Shown here one piece after another: positions 44,986-57,555 of a stretch of 64,000 bases of DNA; the stretch's first letter is position 1, and every line of letters begins with the position of its first letter. The notes under the pieces were generated by a model. That model searched no databases and was not told the origin of the DNA. It worked only from the letters and a program-made list of their open reading frames with translations. The translations under genes and the position numbers were made by a program. The stretch comes from Acanthosoma haemorrhoidale (lineage: Eukaryota; Arthropoda; Insecta; Hemiptera; Acanthosomatidae), in contig OV884009.1 of NCBI GenBank assembly GCA_930367205.1, positions 86,759,189 through 86,823,188 on the forward strand. The letters run 5' to 3'.

Positions 44986-46070
44986 AAGTTAAAAATCACT
45001 TCACAACAGACCCTTTTTCTAATCATTCTATTCTATCTGTCAAATCGGTCCTTAATACTCCGTTGCGGCTGTGAATATGTCAACTCGTATCTCATTCCTA
45101 TTCATTAGTGAAAACAGTCGTGTTGTATTAAGCCAATTGCTTTTGTCTCATCGTTGTGCTTTTTGATATATTATTAACCGTGTAGAAAAAAATGAGAACT
45201 GTGAGCTTTTGAGTTTCGAATCGAGTAAGCATAAAAAAAGTTAGAGCCACAAGACCAATTTTTTTTACCCAACACTTTAACAGCATATTTTGATGTATTG
45301 TGTGATACAACTTCAACATTTTAGATTGATTGTTAGTTGTGAAATAAGTCTCCTTGGCTCGGTTCGTCAATCGTACTTTGTTATTCAAGTTGTAACATAC
45401 AACTCCAACTTTTTTGGCTACACATATAAGGCCGTTTTGTTGGCGAGGAGTTTTATTCTAAGGATGAGTTTCCAATTTTCATGAGCTATCTCTAAGCACC
45501 CATGCCATTGGAAGTCGAATTCCCCCTTCAGGAATCGCAACAAACAAGTTAAACCAGGAGCCCGCAATGCCTAAGTGACAGTCGGGCCCATCCCACAGAT
45601 GCGCCTGAAAATCCTCAAAGCCTCATATTCTTCTATTATATTTTTTAATTGTATAAATTTCCTCCAGCTTTAACTACACAAATAAATTCATCCAGATCTG
45701 AAGTAATAATACTTAATAACAATTTCACTATCCCTCCACAAAGAAGTTTATAGAGTAATAGCGTTTTTGATAGCTCTAAGCTCTCTTCCTCAATCGCCTA
45801 TTGTTGATTTAAAAATTCAAAACATGCTAATTTCTTTTTATAAATCAGAACGGTTTAAAAAGGTTTTTTACATTTACTGACTTCACTCGCGACTTATTTC
45901 CCGGTCTCAAGGACAACGTTTTTTAACCGTTTTAAATTGTATACTGAATTGGGTTTTTTGTACTATTACTTGACAACTGACCGTGAGAGCTCAAAGCTGT
46001 CAAAAACGTTTTTATTCAATAAACTTTAGTGTGGAGAGACAAAAGAATTGTTATTTAATTAAATGTGAAT

Positions 46071-46235
46071 ATGTTTAGAAAAAAATTCACTAGATTATTA
46101 ATATGCGCAATTAAAAACCATATTGCAGTTGAAGGTATAGCGGAGAGATCTGGTAAAAGAGAAAGAACTACTCAAGGGATAGCGTTATCGGACGGTGACA
46201 TTATTACCCAACTGATAGAATCAGATTCTTATTAA
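46071..46235 (+). CDS. Small hypothetical frame (54 residues)
   Basis: An ATG frame ends with TAA. Its second half is unusually protein-like for this window (balanced Ser, Thr, Glu, Arg and Asp; ends acidic). No family is recognised and no neighbouring exon could be joined. It may be a remnant of a mobile element. Confidence 0.2.
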   Translation: MFRKKFTRLLICAIKNHIAVEGIAERSGKRERTTQGIALSDGDIITQLIESDSY

Positions 46236-46579
46236 TATATCGGATTACTCAGACTGATAAATTTAAGTCCTACACTAAGAAAATCATAAAGAATGAATTT
46301 AAATAGATAGCTTATTTAGGTATTAAATTCATCAGTGTTTCTTACTCGTTTATAGCATTTGAATGAACAAACAGAGGTTTTAGAGGTTTAATCGGTTCCT
46401 ATTTAGGTTCCTATATAGTCCTGATTTGTATACCAAGAGTGTACCTGACCAGAAATATGAGAGGACGTGGTGTAATTATGTATTAACAAGTGGAAGAAAG
46501 TAATCATTGGAACTAGTGGTATTACATAATAAGCGGAAGCTCGGAAGAGATTTAAACATTAATGCTTACTATTCCAACC

Positions 46580-46855
46580 TTACTGGAACTTAAGGCAGCC
46601 CGTGGTTTTATCATTAACGATCGCATTAGTTGACTCCCAGGCATCGAGAAGTGGGAGCATCTTTTTGTATTTTGATTTCCTTCTGGTAATCCAAAAAATT
46701 CCTATAGTAAAGATGGCATTGAAGAAGAACATTTGTGGGGAGGAACTTATTCGCCTATGACGATCCATGAGCGCTGAACACTCGACAGAGCATGTGACAT
46801 CGGGCTGGTTCAGTTCATCATTATAGATCATGCGATCCAGCTCTCTTGGTCTCAT
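46580..46855 (-). CDS. Small hypothetical frame (91 residues)
   Basis: The minus-strand frame begins at an ATG. It contains an acidic and Cys-containing N-terminal third, one hydrophobic stretch at about 40-56 and a basic segment after it, so it could be a single-pass membrane segment. No family is recognised and no flanking splice context was confirmed. Confidence 0.2.
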   Translation of the reverse strand: MRPRELDRMIYNDELNQPDVTCSVECSALMDRHRRISSSPQMFFFNAIFTIGIFWITRRKSKYKKMLPLLDAWESTNAIVNDKTTGCLKFQ

Positions 46856-47828
46856 ATTATGACGAGTAGAGCTAACAAATTAATAAATAATGAGTAATAA
46901 ATCATAACATTGCGGCGGTTGTTTCTTCGTATAACTGACACAAAGTAGTGGCAGATAAAAAAAATTAATTATCAAAAACCATTTAATGGCTACAATTGAA
47001 ACATATAGACAGTCGATCGCCAAGTAACTGCTTGGAAGTGCCTCTCCATTTTGGCTTATCAAAACTTATTGTTACTTCAAATGCTATAAATAAATAAATA
47101 CTATAAATTATAATTATGTATCTGATAATAAATTGATGACAGCCCTTGGCATATTGTGAATGCGAGATATACAGGGACAGCGGCCGGCAAAGGCTGGCTG
47201 TGAATAGCCTAATCAAACCGAGCTCTGCCCGCAATTAGCCCTTGGTCAAAGGGTCGCGATATTTCAACGGGAGGGCTAATTAGGGCTGCTTCACTGCCTG
47301 AAGGCGTGAGCCATTCCTGCCTTCCTCCCAGCCCCATTCAACGTTAACGTTAATTACACATAGTCTAAAATGTATACATTGAGTCAGCTCATGGTAATTT
47401 TACACTTTTTACCACTTAAGTATAATAGATATTCCAGATGATCTAAGGATAAGTGGATTCAGTTTTTAGAGTTTCTTTAGTTTTTCAAAGCGAGAAACCA
47501 TTATGTTTTTCCCCTGTAATGTTCTGTACGTCTGTCTGTTCAGGTCTACGTGAGCTCCCTGTATGACGTGGAGGCATAATATCTTTCATGGTGGACCCAT
47601 TCAAAGAAGAACATCTAAAAAGCTGAGATAAGATTTACTTGCTTAGACGAGTTACTGTATAAACAACGTATTTTTTCGTGGTCTCACGATTATTAATAAT
47701 TTTTACTAATTAGTCTTCATTCCGAAGCTCATTAGAAGATTGTTCGCTCGTGGAGGCAACCACAGTTGGTAAAGCCCCAACTAAATATTATGGAGGTAAC
47801 GGTTTCTTGACCTGCTAATTAGTAATAC

Positions 47829-48680
47829 AGTAGAACCGCGCTAATCCAACTTCCGCTAATCCGATTTTCCGGGTAATCCGACTATATGCCTGAATATTCT
47901 CGGAACACCGGGCGACCGAACCAGCAATGAGAATTTCTCCGGAAATGTTAGAAATTCAGGGGATGTAAAAGGAGAGAATTGGAATCATTTTCAATGACAG
48001 TCGGTGATGGTCAAACAGCACAAAAGACGCAGAAAACCCGAAACTGGAAATAATATATGACGTGATATGGATTAGGTTTAACCAAGAACGGAAATAAGGG
48101 TCTCCATTATCAAGGACAATAATTTAGTAGACATCAATTGCCTTGAATGCAAAATTAATTATGATTTGCCTCAGAAGAGTGGATCCAGTGAGAGGAGAAA
48201 TTAATATGGGATTCGACAATTATCGATTTCGGGAGAAATCATTTTCATCTGACGGTGCTCATCGCTAGGTTTGAACAGCTTGCTTTAGAAAATAATTGCT
48301 TTTGAAACAAGTTTCTAACATCTACCAAGCCTGCCTAAATTATAATTTGCTACCCAATAAAACATCGAAAAAAGAAAACAATCAGTGTACAAAGCATCGA
48401 CATATCGGCTGACCATTGGTTTGTGTAGCAATGTCATTGAGGATCACACAGATTCATACGCAGAATAAATGACAATAAATAATTAAAATAGAATCCTTAG
48501 CCGACTACACTAACAGTCTCAAGACCATACTACTAGTTTGAGTTATGTATTATTTTGTTTAATTCAATTTTATATTATTCTGTAAAGCAAGAAGTTTGCA
48601 ATAAAAACTTTCTATAATAAAAAAAAAGAAAGTAAAACACTATTTCATCTCCGGTTTATCCGGCCTTTTAGCCTAGGATG
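47829..48680. mobile_element. Tigger/pogo-like DNA transposon, non-autonomous
   Basis: The left end CAGTAGAACCGCGCTAATCC follows a TA and matches the CAGTAGAACCYCG..TAATCCG style of Tigger/pogo termini. It is followed by CCGCTAATCCGA and GGGTAATCCGAC. Near 48650-48672 the tract TCCGGTTTATCCGG may be a decayed right end. The interior (about 48440-48620) is homologous to 56620-56830 in reverse. No transposase frame is present. Confidence 0.55.
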
Positions 48681-48699
48681 ATTTCTAAGCAATTTATAA

Positions 48700-50119
48700 T
48701 CGCTCAAGGTTCCATTATCTGTTTGAATTGGCTTTCAGTTAATTGGCTACAAAAAAAACAAACACAACTGGATTCCGAATTGTACCAAATAGATTCCTTT
48801 GTACGAAACAACTTACGGATTTAATGTTCTTAAGCGATCCAGTACTGATTTAAACCGTTACTTAAACTTTATTTTTAACCAAGAAAATGGCTTTGAATTG
48901 GAAATTTAAAATGCTATTATAGAAGTAAATGTGTATGGCGTTGAGAAAGAAAAGAATGGCATGGGACGAATTATAAATGACTCGAAGGGAGGATTTTCGA
49001 TAGGAGCAACGTCCCAATGCGATGATATTTATCTTAAAATAACAGAATTCTTTAAATTTTTAAACAAAACTCTCGGTAAAAGTTGTAACCTTTATACAGC
49101 ATTGAAAATAACAACGAAACCGAGAAAATACTGAGACTAAGAAATTACATGTCCTGTACTATTTTTCGAATGCACAAGTGGAAATGAAATTTTCATTTTA
49201 ATATAGTTAGTATTGCCTCTAGAGAAATGATTCAATATTCATCGGAAGAAGCGGAGAGGAGGAAGGTAATGGTGGATAGTAGGGCTTGTAAGGTAATGCA
49301 ATATAGGCCCGATAAAATGGTCGGAAAATCCTCAGACCACCGAGAGCCCCTCACTCTCCCTTTGTCTCAGATTAATACCGAAGTCGACCGACCTTTCCCA
49401 TGAGGATATTCCAATATTCTTTTTCTTATTATGGTTCAAGTGTCATTTATGATTCAAGGATCACATTTAGTCTAAATTCACCACTAACCTATTAAACATT
49501 TTATTTAAATTTACCTAGAATCGTTTACTAGGAGCTTTACTCAAAGTTTTTTCTCAATTTCGTTTTCAAAACCATATTAATTTGCCTGTTCTGATGTTTT
49601 TAAGTCCACTATTCGACATATAGCGGTAAAATTTTGCTTAAAGATCCCATTTGCTACTACAAAGTCATAGAGGGATGATATCCTTCAAGAATTTACTAAA
49701 ATTTCTGCTATGAGTTTTATTTATCCTTCATTGAAAACAGAACGATTGAGAGGTGAAGTATCTTTCTTCACTGCGTTTCAATTTACAAATTAATTATTTC
49801 GCTCCATAATTAGTGGATCCATAATAATATTTTGTAATGCTCAGGCGAGATTAAAGCTAAGTTTAGTGCAATCGGCCTACTGATTCTTCTAAGTTTACTT
49901 AGAATTCCATGATATTTAAAAATAGTAGATTCAATAAATGGTTTCTTCACGCCTACATTGTAATCCCAAACCTAAATGCTAATTCAATTTTTTTTTCATA
50001 AGAATCAAGGGTAAAGAACAACATAACTCTAATATTTTAGATTATTTTCAGGTTTTGTGACCGTTGTGGTACCATCTACGCGTAGACGGAAAGACACGAA
50101 AATTCGATTATTTGCGCTT

Positions 50120-50199
<80 letters not shown>

Positions 50200-51955
50200 T
50201 ATATATTAACATACATTTAACTAACATCTTTCAAACGAAGCCTTTCCAAAGCTATACCTCAATACTTTGAGATGGTTATTCTTACATAAAAGGGCTCATG
50301 AACAACGTAGGCTTAGTTTTGAGAGACGCTTCAGGTTAAAAGAAGTGCAGTCATTTGTAAATAATTTTAGTTCAATCTATGTTACATTTCGATTTCAAAA
50401 AATTATATATAAATATATTATTCTATTTTACGTATCTTTTATTTAATCTTAGACAACTCGGATCCGACATTGTTCAAAAACCTAACAACCTCATTACGCT
50501 GATAATTAAAAACAGGGCTTTGAAGGTCTGAAAAATTTATAAAGTCTGTTATTTGAAATGCTAATTGCTAGTGAGTAGTTTAATATTTTTTATCAGAGTA
50601 TATTCTTTATCTTCTCAACACTTTAAAATTAGTTTTCTAATTTTTGTAGAGAAATTTTTCCAGTATTATTTAGTACATTGTATTCTGTAGGGTTTACTAA
50701 TATTTACTATCTCTATTATTAGGCCTTGAATTTAAAAGCTATTGGATAATTTCTTTCGAATTAACAATGTGTAATTCGAAAGAAATAGCTAAGTAATCTG
50801 TAAGTGTGCATAGTTAGTTCAGCGAAATAGCGCTTAATCTAAATGAATGGATGAAAAATTATAAATTAAATTTCTTTATTGAATGTTCATTTCTCTTATT
50901 GATAAGTATGTATGTTTGAGATTAGTAAAGTGACATACGGCTTCCTTTCGACCCCAAGCAACCCCCAAGCTTTAGGGCAATTTGCCTTGAACAGTTGAAA
51001 ACAACAGTAACTATGGGTAATGCAACTTTTTTATTTGTTGAAATATTTTCAATTACCGGAATAGCTTGGTAAACAAAACAAAGTAATTTCGATCAAGAAT
51101 ACTGAGTAGTTTTGTTTTCAGAATCATTCTATTAGTCCAACTAAGAAACTAGACGCATAGACTCTGGCCAGTAATCGTACATCTCTTCACATTGCTCGTA
51201 TGTTTTTAATGTCCTATGTCCTTAATTATGTTTAAAGATATTTATTTCAGAAACACGGTTGATAATTTATTTAAACAAATTTTGGTATTTGCTGGGGTTT
51301 AGTGTGTATGTGTTAAGAAATAAAACACCTTCTGTCTCTCAGTTATATGCCCCCATGGAAATCAACAATAAATTATTGGTAGTTTTGGTTTTGATTTAAT
51401 CACTGACTTTACTTACTTATTTATTTGTTATTGTTATTCATTATTTATTAGACCGGGGCCATTTAAGTCAATAATATAATGATATTTTAATGTTATTTAT
51501 ATAAATATTAACAATTCTGTATTGATTTATGTCCTTTAAAAATTGAACGTAATATATAATATACGTATGTAAATATTTCATTTAGTTGACCTTGTTTTAT
51601 TTTATTTGTATTTATATTTTTAATTTTAATTATATTTATCCTGGCGATTTTATTGAAATCGGGTTAACAATTCACTCCATATGTTCATGTATTTTTTTGT
51701 ATAATTTTAGAGCAGATGCAACCATTTTGATTCTCGTCATGACAATTCTGCATTGAACATATGGAATATTTGTCCCGTCGTCATATGTTAACAATATGTT
51801 TTATTGTTTATATAATTTCTATTTTCTGTATTTGTACTTTTACCATTCATATTATGATATATAATGTACGCGAATTGTCAGTTGATTCTATCTATACATT
51901 TAATTTAATTTAATTAATGTATGGTTTTATTTAGTCATTAAATTTCAATTGTTTT
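48700..51955. other. unannotated AT-rich DNA
   Basis: Contains a (TA)n run. The plus-strand frame 48931-49134 (67 residues, GTG start) is unrecognised. Nothing else is supported. Confidence 0.4.
50124..50195. repeat. (TA)n microsatellite
   Basis: About 36 uninterrupted TA units. A 68-residue frame spanning it is an artefact. Confidence 0.95.
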
Positions 51956-51959
51956 AACC

Positions 51960-52515
51960 GTATAAAACTGTACAGACTACTTAGAAGGACATCCCATCTC
52001 TCAATAGAAAATAAATTACTAATCTACAAAGTTATACTTAAGCCAATCTGGACATACGGAATAGAGCTATGGGGGTCAGCAAAAACGTCGAACATCAAGA
52101 GGATCCAATCTTTTCAATCAAAAATCCTGAGAACAATAGTAAATGCCTCTTATTACGTCAGCAACAAAACCCTTCATAACGATCGTAATATACCCTACAT
52201 TCTTGAACTCATCCCTTCCAAGTTCATGAAATTCCATAGTAACCTATCCAACTACCCTAATCCCGTAGCACAGTCAATGCACTGCTCCACTCATCCCTAT
52301 CATCCTCCTCGGAGACTGAAACGGCATTGGTCTCGTGGACCTGCTAAAAATGCGACAGTGGGAGTCCTAGCAATGGCTAGTTTCTCCAATCATGTCCTGA
52401 GCATATGTGGCTCTCGCGCTCTTCGTCAGCCTCCACTGGCTCGTATCCGGTGGCACGGCTGACGGAGAAGCGTGGGGGACTTCCCAAGGCCCCGCTTCCT
52501 CTTACAGAAGTCGTA
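51960..52515 (+). mobile_element. Jockey-type LINE fragment (d), ORF2 C-terminus
   Basis: Plus-strand homologue of copy b. Reading through frames it encodes the post-RT region (LYRLLRRTSHLSIENKLLIY at the start, then a WTYGIELWG motif) and the C-terminal conserved block up to the stop. It then breaks off in the first bases of the 3' UTR (GGGGGACTTCCCAAGG). It is truncated at both ends. The frame 52226-52462 is the out-of-register tail. Confidence 0.88.
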
Positions 52516-52519
52516 ACTG

Positions 52520-53825
52520 TAATTCAAATTGAGTTCGTCAGGTCAATTTAAACTATGTAGTTTTTTTTTTAGAGGCATGCTGTTTACAAGATTTTTTAAT
52601 TTTCCTGATCGTAGGTGATTAAATTAAAGGAATCCTGATTGACAATTTTGATACTTATTGGGTCTTAAGAAAACTCATAATTGTGTATTGCGTTACTCCT
52701 GAATCGTTTGATTATATTTTTATTTTAAATATTGCTGTAGTTGATAAGTTAAATTTATCTTTTTTCGCCATCATACGCAATATATATCAAATAGTTTTTG
52801 TAATTCAATGGACTACAATTATCAGACCTCTTTTATTGGCTAATATTTCTCTAATGTAAATGGTCAAATGAAGGAATGCGGTGCATATAGGTAATGATCA
52901 AGTATAAGATCTGGACAGGCCTAAAGGCTAGCGCTTTATGGAGGAGACCAGGAGAAGGAGAGTATGGCGACATAATACATATGAAAATAGTTTCTGATGA
53001 ATAATGCAGGTATACCGTGTCGAACGATTGCTCCCCCCCCCCTCCAGTCGCCCCTAATACAGCTTTCCCGTCACAAATAACGCCAGCCAAGTCCAGGAAA
53101 AAATCATTAGACAATTGACACAAGCAGTCCTTTATTCACAAGTCTTATTCCGAACAAAATACACATATTTATGCTCGATTATTCTCTCTCATTGCCGAAG
53201 GGAGAGGCTCTACTAACAAACGGGTACAGCCACCTTCTGTACGTATGCCATAAACTTTAAAATTCAAAATATCCACGTAATATACTAATTAATTGTTCAC
53301 CGAAATACAGGAACAGGAAGTGTGAAAAAAAAATGTTAATCCGTAAAGATAACTCATTAGTTCGAGTTCTTAGTTTTTTATAACAATGAATCGCAATGTT
53401 AACACGAAATTTCAAAGGTATTCAAAAAATAAAGTAGAGCAATATAATTAATTTTTAACAAAAGTCACTCAATGTCACATAGAATGAACATGGTCTCATT
53501 TCAACCTTTAAACATCACATTTCATTAGAAGAAGCAAACAAAATTTCATAATTACAATTTTTTTTTGTGAATCCGCCGTCATTATAGCACCTGTATATTC
53601 CATCTCTTCATATTAACAAAAATTACAACAGTTTATAGACGCTTACTACGTTTTAAAACTGTCTAAACTGGCAACTTTGGTGAGCTGTTCACGAGGGAGC
53701 CCTCAATAAGTGAGTATTTACTTAACATGTTTCAGATTGTAATAAAGAAGTCGGCCATATTTGCAGTCCCTGCTCGTGGTTCTCATGTATTATAAATAAC
53801 AACACGCAGTAAACAATAACGTGAG
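52520..53825. other. unannotated DNA
   Basis: The minus-strand frame 52851-53123 (90 residues) contains a Gly-rich run from a homopolymer and is unrecognised. No other feature is supported. Confidence 0.4.
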
Positions 53826-53828
53826 CAA

Positions 53829-53902
53829 GGCAGTATTAGCCGAGCGTCACCGTCAACGCCTCTAGTGTAAATATCGTGAATTCAAATCTCCTCGAGAGCA
53901 CG
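53829..53902 (+). pseudogene. tRNA-Ser/Leu-like relic
   Basis: Starts GCAGTATTAGCCGAGCGTCA, where TAGCCGAGCGT resembles a type-II tRNA A box. A B-box-like GAATTCAAATC occurs about 45 bases later. The acceptor stem pairs only partly, and the B box departs from the invariant GGTTCGA, so it is a pseudogene or the head of a tRNA-derived SINE rather than a working tRNA. Confidence 0.35.
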
Positions 53903-53999
53903 TATTTTTGATTTAAAATAGAATTAATTTATAAAATAATAAATATTAGAATTATGTATAGTGAGATTTAATCAGCAGCTGATGTCTGAAAAAAAAAAA

Positions 54000-55245
54000 A
54001 AAGATCAAGTTCTTTAGGGCCAACTCCGACTCTTTCGTCTATTAAACGAAAGCCAAGTAGATCAAATAAGAACGTTTCTCCAATAAACTCATCTGCTGCC
54101 AGCTCGATGGGTAGGTCTTCCACCACAGGCCAGCACTTCAAAAGAAGAAACAGTTGATGAATCTCCGTTTTTCAGGTTCGAAGTTCTGAGAAATAGCCAA
54201 CCTGTCAACATGGAAGTTATCAAACCCCCCACACAGCCAAAGCCACCTGCTATATTCGTAAGAAATATTAGAAATTTTAAATTGCTATGCTCACGAATGA
54301 GTAAAATTGTAGGTACGCGAAAATATACGTGCCTCAATCGGTCTCGGGATACGAAAATATCGCCTGACACTCCCGATACTAATCGGGCCATTATTAAGTA
54401 TTTGGAAGAAACTATAGCCGACTTCCATAGTTACCAGTTGAAGCAAGAAAGATCGCTACGTGTAGTAATCAGAAATCTGCACCCGACCACACCATGAATG
54501 GTGTGATGAAATTAAAGACGAACTCTCAGCTCTGGGAATCAAAGTTAGCCAAATAACGAACGTGCTCCGTGAGGATAGGCAACAGGACGAAGAGATCAAA
54601 ACACCAATACCCTTGTTCTTTCTCGATTTAGAACACCAGGAGTAGAAAAAATCTAAAAACTGGCCCACCTGTATTACACAAGACTACAGGTCGAAAAACC
54701 TTACCCCAAACGTGACATCGCCCAATGCCATGATTCCCAGGCATATAGGCATTGCCACCACCTTCCCAGGTATGTCGGTACGTGCAGCACAAAAGTGAAT
54801 TGTGCAAAAAGCCCCTGAAATCGTCTCCTGTATGCGTGCTCGGCCAGCAAGACCATCCGGCTAACTACAAGGGCTGTGAGGCTTACAAAACGCTGAAGTC
54901 TAGGAGCGAACAACGTCGTCGGCCAGAAGAAGAGAAACTAGCAACGAGAAGCCTTCAGTCTCTTGTACATTTTCTTAGTTTGTATTGTTTAGCAGTATTG
55001 TTTGTTCAGTCTCTTGATGTGGTTCGGAACAGAGAGCAGTTGACGTAGGAGCGTGGGGGACTTCCCAAGGCTCCGCTTCCTCTTTCATATGCAAGGGAGG
55101 TGACAAACATGTGAATTTGTGAGGCTTCTGGGCTGTCTGTAAATATTGTATGAATGAGCGAGTGAATGATGAATTGTAAATATGGTATGAATGAGAGCAT
55201 TTATCTCAATTACTTATTGCCTAATAAGGCAGATTGTAATTTTAG
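54000..55245 (+). mobile_element. Jockey-type LINE (e), internally deleted: ORF1 fused to 3' UTR
   Basis: From about 54000 to 54960 the plus strand encodes, with several frameshifts and stops, a jockey-type ORF1. It has a basic/Pro-rich N-part, then a R-V-V-I-R-N-L-H-P block (54450-54490), LFFLDLE (about 54615) and a decayed zinc-knuckle region containing DHPANYKGC (about 54850). This passes without any endonuclease or RT into the 3' UTR (GGGGGACTTCCC at about 55056 to GCACAATGAAG at about 55250). That UTR also ends copies b and c. It is an internally deleted copy. Confidence 0.85.
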
Positions 55246-55249
55246 CACA

Positions 55250-55635
55250 ATGAAGAAGTTATATATCAATAATTACAACAATTATTTGCTTTACTTGAGT
55301 AAATATTTTCAGAATTCATACAATACAGTATCTAATTATTTTTTAATCTATTCAAACTCAAGCCATTAAATAGTTTATATTAAAGTAAACATTTGAATTA
55401 ATTACACTTGACAAATGAAAATATATAGAAGGAGGAGAAGGGCCACTCTGACTCGGCGTGGAGGCGAGAGAAACGGGGGCGCCATGGACTTCCAAAGACA
55501 AATCTAACGAAGCAATTCATGATTCGCTTCTAACCGAGTCCAACCGAAAGACCCCCTTACAGCATACAACCATAGTTAAAGTGAGGAAAAATGAGGGACG
55601 ATAAAAGGAGTTGGCGGCTTGTGGAACATATAGCG
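55250..55635. other. unannotated DNA
   Basis: AT-rich sequence after the LINE 3' end, then a GC-richer stretch from about 55430. No feature is supported. Confidence 0.4.
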
Positions 55636-55639
55636 AGAG

Positions 55640-55945
55640 CGATGTAAGGGTTTAGGGGTACCTGGCTAGGCACTGATCCGATCAAGGTCTCCCAGAATCT
55701 TGGCAAGCGCAGCTAATAAATCGAAGGGGGTAGGGTAAATAGATTTGTGAGTCATTGGCGTAGTCGTGATGGGAACAATGATGAATAGAGTTAGGGAGAC
55801 CGTTTGTGTAACAACTAAAAATAACGGGGGAAATGATGGATCCCTGGGCCAAACCCGAGGAAGGAGTGAGGGAACCAGACAGGGGTTGATTAGGGATAGT
55901 TACCGCTTGTGAACGGTTGGGAGAAATGATTGAAACCAGTGGATA
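55640..55945 (-). pseudogene. CR1/L2-like LINE reverse transcriptase fragment
   Basis: Read on the minus strand, about 100 codons reproduce RT core motifs: R-S-Q-A-V upstream, then G-L-A-Q-G-S-I-I-S-P, then F-S-C-Y-T-N-G-L-P, then Y-A-N-D-S-Q-I-Y. This is the layout of CR1/L2-type non-LTR RTs (GVPQGS, LF..Y.NDLP, YADDTQ). The catalytic second Asp-bearing motif has Asn in place of the first Asp (YAND), and stops follow. It is an old, inactive scrap of a lineage distinct from the jockey and I-type copies. Confidence 0.6.
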
Positions 55946-55949
55946 AAGC

Positions 55950-56529
55950 TATTTATTTGAGAAGGTTAATGATTTTAACTTTGAAAGAAGGACTGAGTAA
56001 TATAGTACATCCTTTAGTTTTGTACTTTTTTTTATTAATTATGAATGATTAAAAAATGTTCAACATATCAAAAAATGATTGAAAATTTGGGTGAATGACA
56101 CTTAAGTCTACTATTTACCGTTATCGAAACTCGTAACTTTGTAATTTATTTTTCCCACGTATTCAATGCCCTCCTTACAAGCTTTATAAATAATACCTTT
56201 ATATTGTATAGCTCACATGGGTGTAACTTTTTGGAGAGTTTTATTTCTGTTAAGTTACCGAACTCACACTATCATGTCATAGGAAGTTTTTAATTCCATT
56301 TAAAAGGGTGTAAAGTTTACAGGTAACGATATGGACGTCGCTCAGGCAAGTTTCAACTTTGTCCTCTAAAGTTAGTAAAGTTAAAGAGGGGAAATCTCTT
56401 TGTGAAAAGTGAAATGCTGTTAAAACGTGCTAACTCAATCTGCTGGCTAGTTAAACGAAAATTACAGTATCCCTCCGGGTTTAGGAAAAGTATTTTGAAT
56501 ACTCAAAAATAAGTTATAAACTAGTTGAT
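55950..56529. other. unannotated DNA
   Basis: No supported feature. Confidence 0.4.
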
Positions 56530-57045
56530 ATAATTTGACCTCGCTAATCTGACGTCGACGGGACCAGGAGGTAGGTTGCAACGGCTAAGAGGGGGGGGAT
56601 GTTCGAAGATGAAACAATTACATATTTTTTCTGTAAGTCCTTATTATATGCTTCTTGCTTCACATGATAATATGCCATTGAATTAAACAAAATAATGTAA
56701 AACTTTAAGAACTATGCGGTCTTGAGACTGCCAGCGGAGTCGGCTAAAGATTTTATTATATTTATTTTTATGATTTGGTATTTATTTTGCGTATGAAGTA
56801 TGTCATTCTCCTTCCTATTTAACTTATCGATGAATACTTGTACCCTAGCAACGTCAGATGAAAATTTTTCACCCGAATTTGAATATTGTCAAATTTCATG
56901 GTGATTTTGCCACCGCCCAGTTCGAAATAAACCATCTGACGTTGGTGGGGCACAAGTATTCATTGACAAGTTAAATAGGAAGGAGGATCACATACTTCAT
57001 ACGCAAAATAAATACCAAATCATAACAAATAAATAAATAAATGTT
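56530..57045. mobile_element. Tigger-like derivative with a long palindrome
   Basis: A GACCTCGCTAATCTGAC tract at about 56540 resembles the termini of the element at 47829. The stretch 56620-56830 matches 48440-48620 in reverse (AGCCGACT, CAGTCTCAAGACC and ATTTTGTTTAATTCAAT). Its end is repeated in opposite orientation, giving arms at about 56757-56860 and 56935-57042 around a 74-bp spacer. Confidence 0.6.
56757..57042. repeat. Long inverted repeat, arms of about 104 bp
   Basis: Both arms contain, outer to inner, ATGATTTGGTATTTATTTTG, CGTATGAAGTATGT, CTTCCTATTTAACTT, ATGAATACTTGT and AACGTCAGATG (right arm read in reverse complement). Only scattered mismatches are present. The transcript would form a hairpin. 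Confidence 0.9.
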
Positions 57046-57049
57046 ACAT

Positions 57050-57550
57050 ATGTATAACTTCATCAACCAGCACTATATCTTCGAATTTCAAATGAATTGT
57101 GCCATTTTTACAACCACTATCACAGAATATACTTCAAACAAGCATCCTGACAAACAAAAAACTATCACCCTAATTACTTGTACGAATAGGAAACCTCCCG
57201 CTGGGTTCAAACAAAATGTGTACACTTTTTTTTAAGTGTTCACCCTTGATAGTTTTCTGAGGCAGTGGTCTTTGTTCTATGTTAATTTGAGAAACTATAA
57301 TGCTGTAGTTTATGCCGTGTACTTTCTTCCAACGGTTAAATAGATGCCAATATTACCCTTAAAATGCAATTTGGAATCAAAATCATTTAGTAAACATAGG
57401 CCCAGAAAAACATATTTACAAAGTAATACTTTAAAATTGTGAAAAAGTATATAGTAGATTTTTGTAAATAACTCATGGTGTACTTAACCAGACAAGAAGA
57501 AACTGCTGAGTACATTTTTTTTTCAATAATTTAATACAACTTACTGATTT
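57050..57550. other. unannotated DNA
   Basis: The plus-strand frame 57041-57235 (64 residues) is unrecognised. No other feature is supported. Confidence 0.4.
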
Positions 57551-57555
57551 ACGGA

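Noticed and set aside
50064..50270. 68-residue frame with an Ile-Tyr repeat
   Set aside because: It is a translation of the (TA)n microsatellite.
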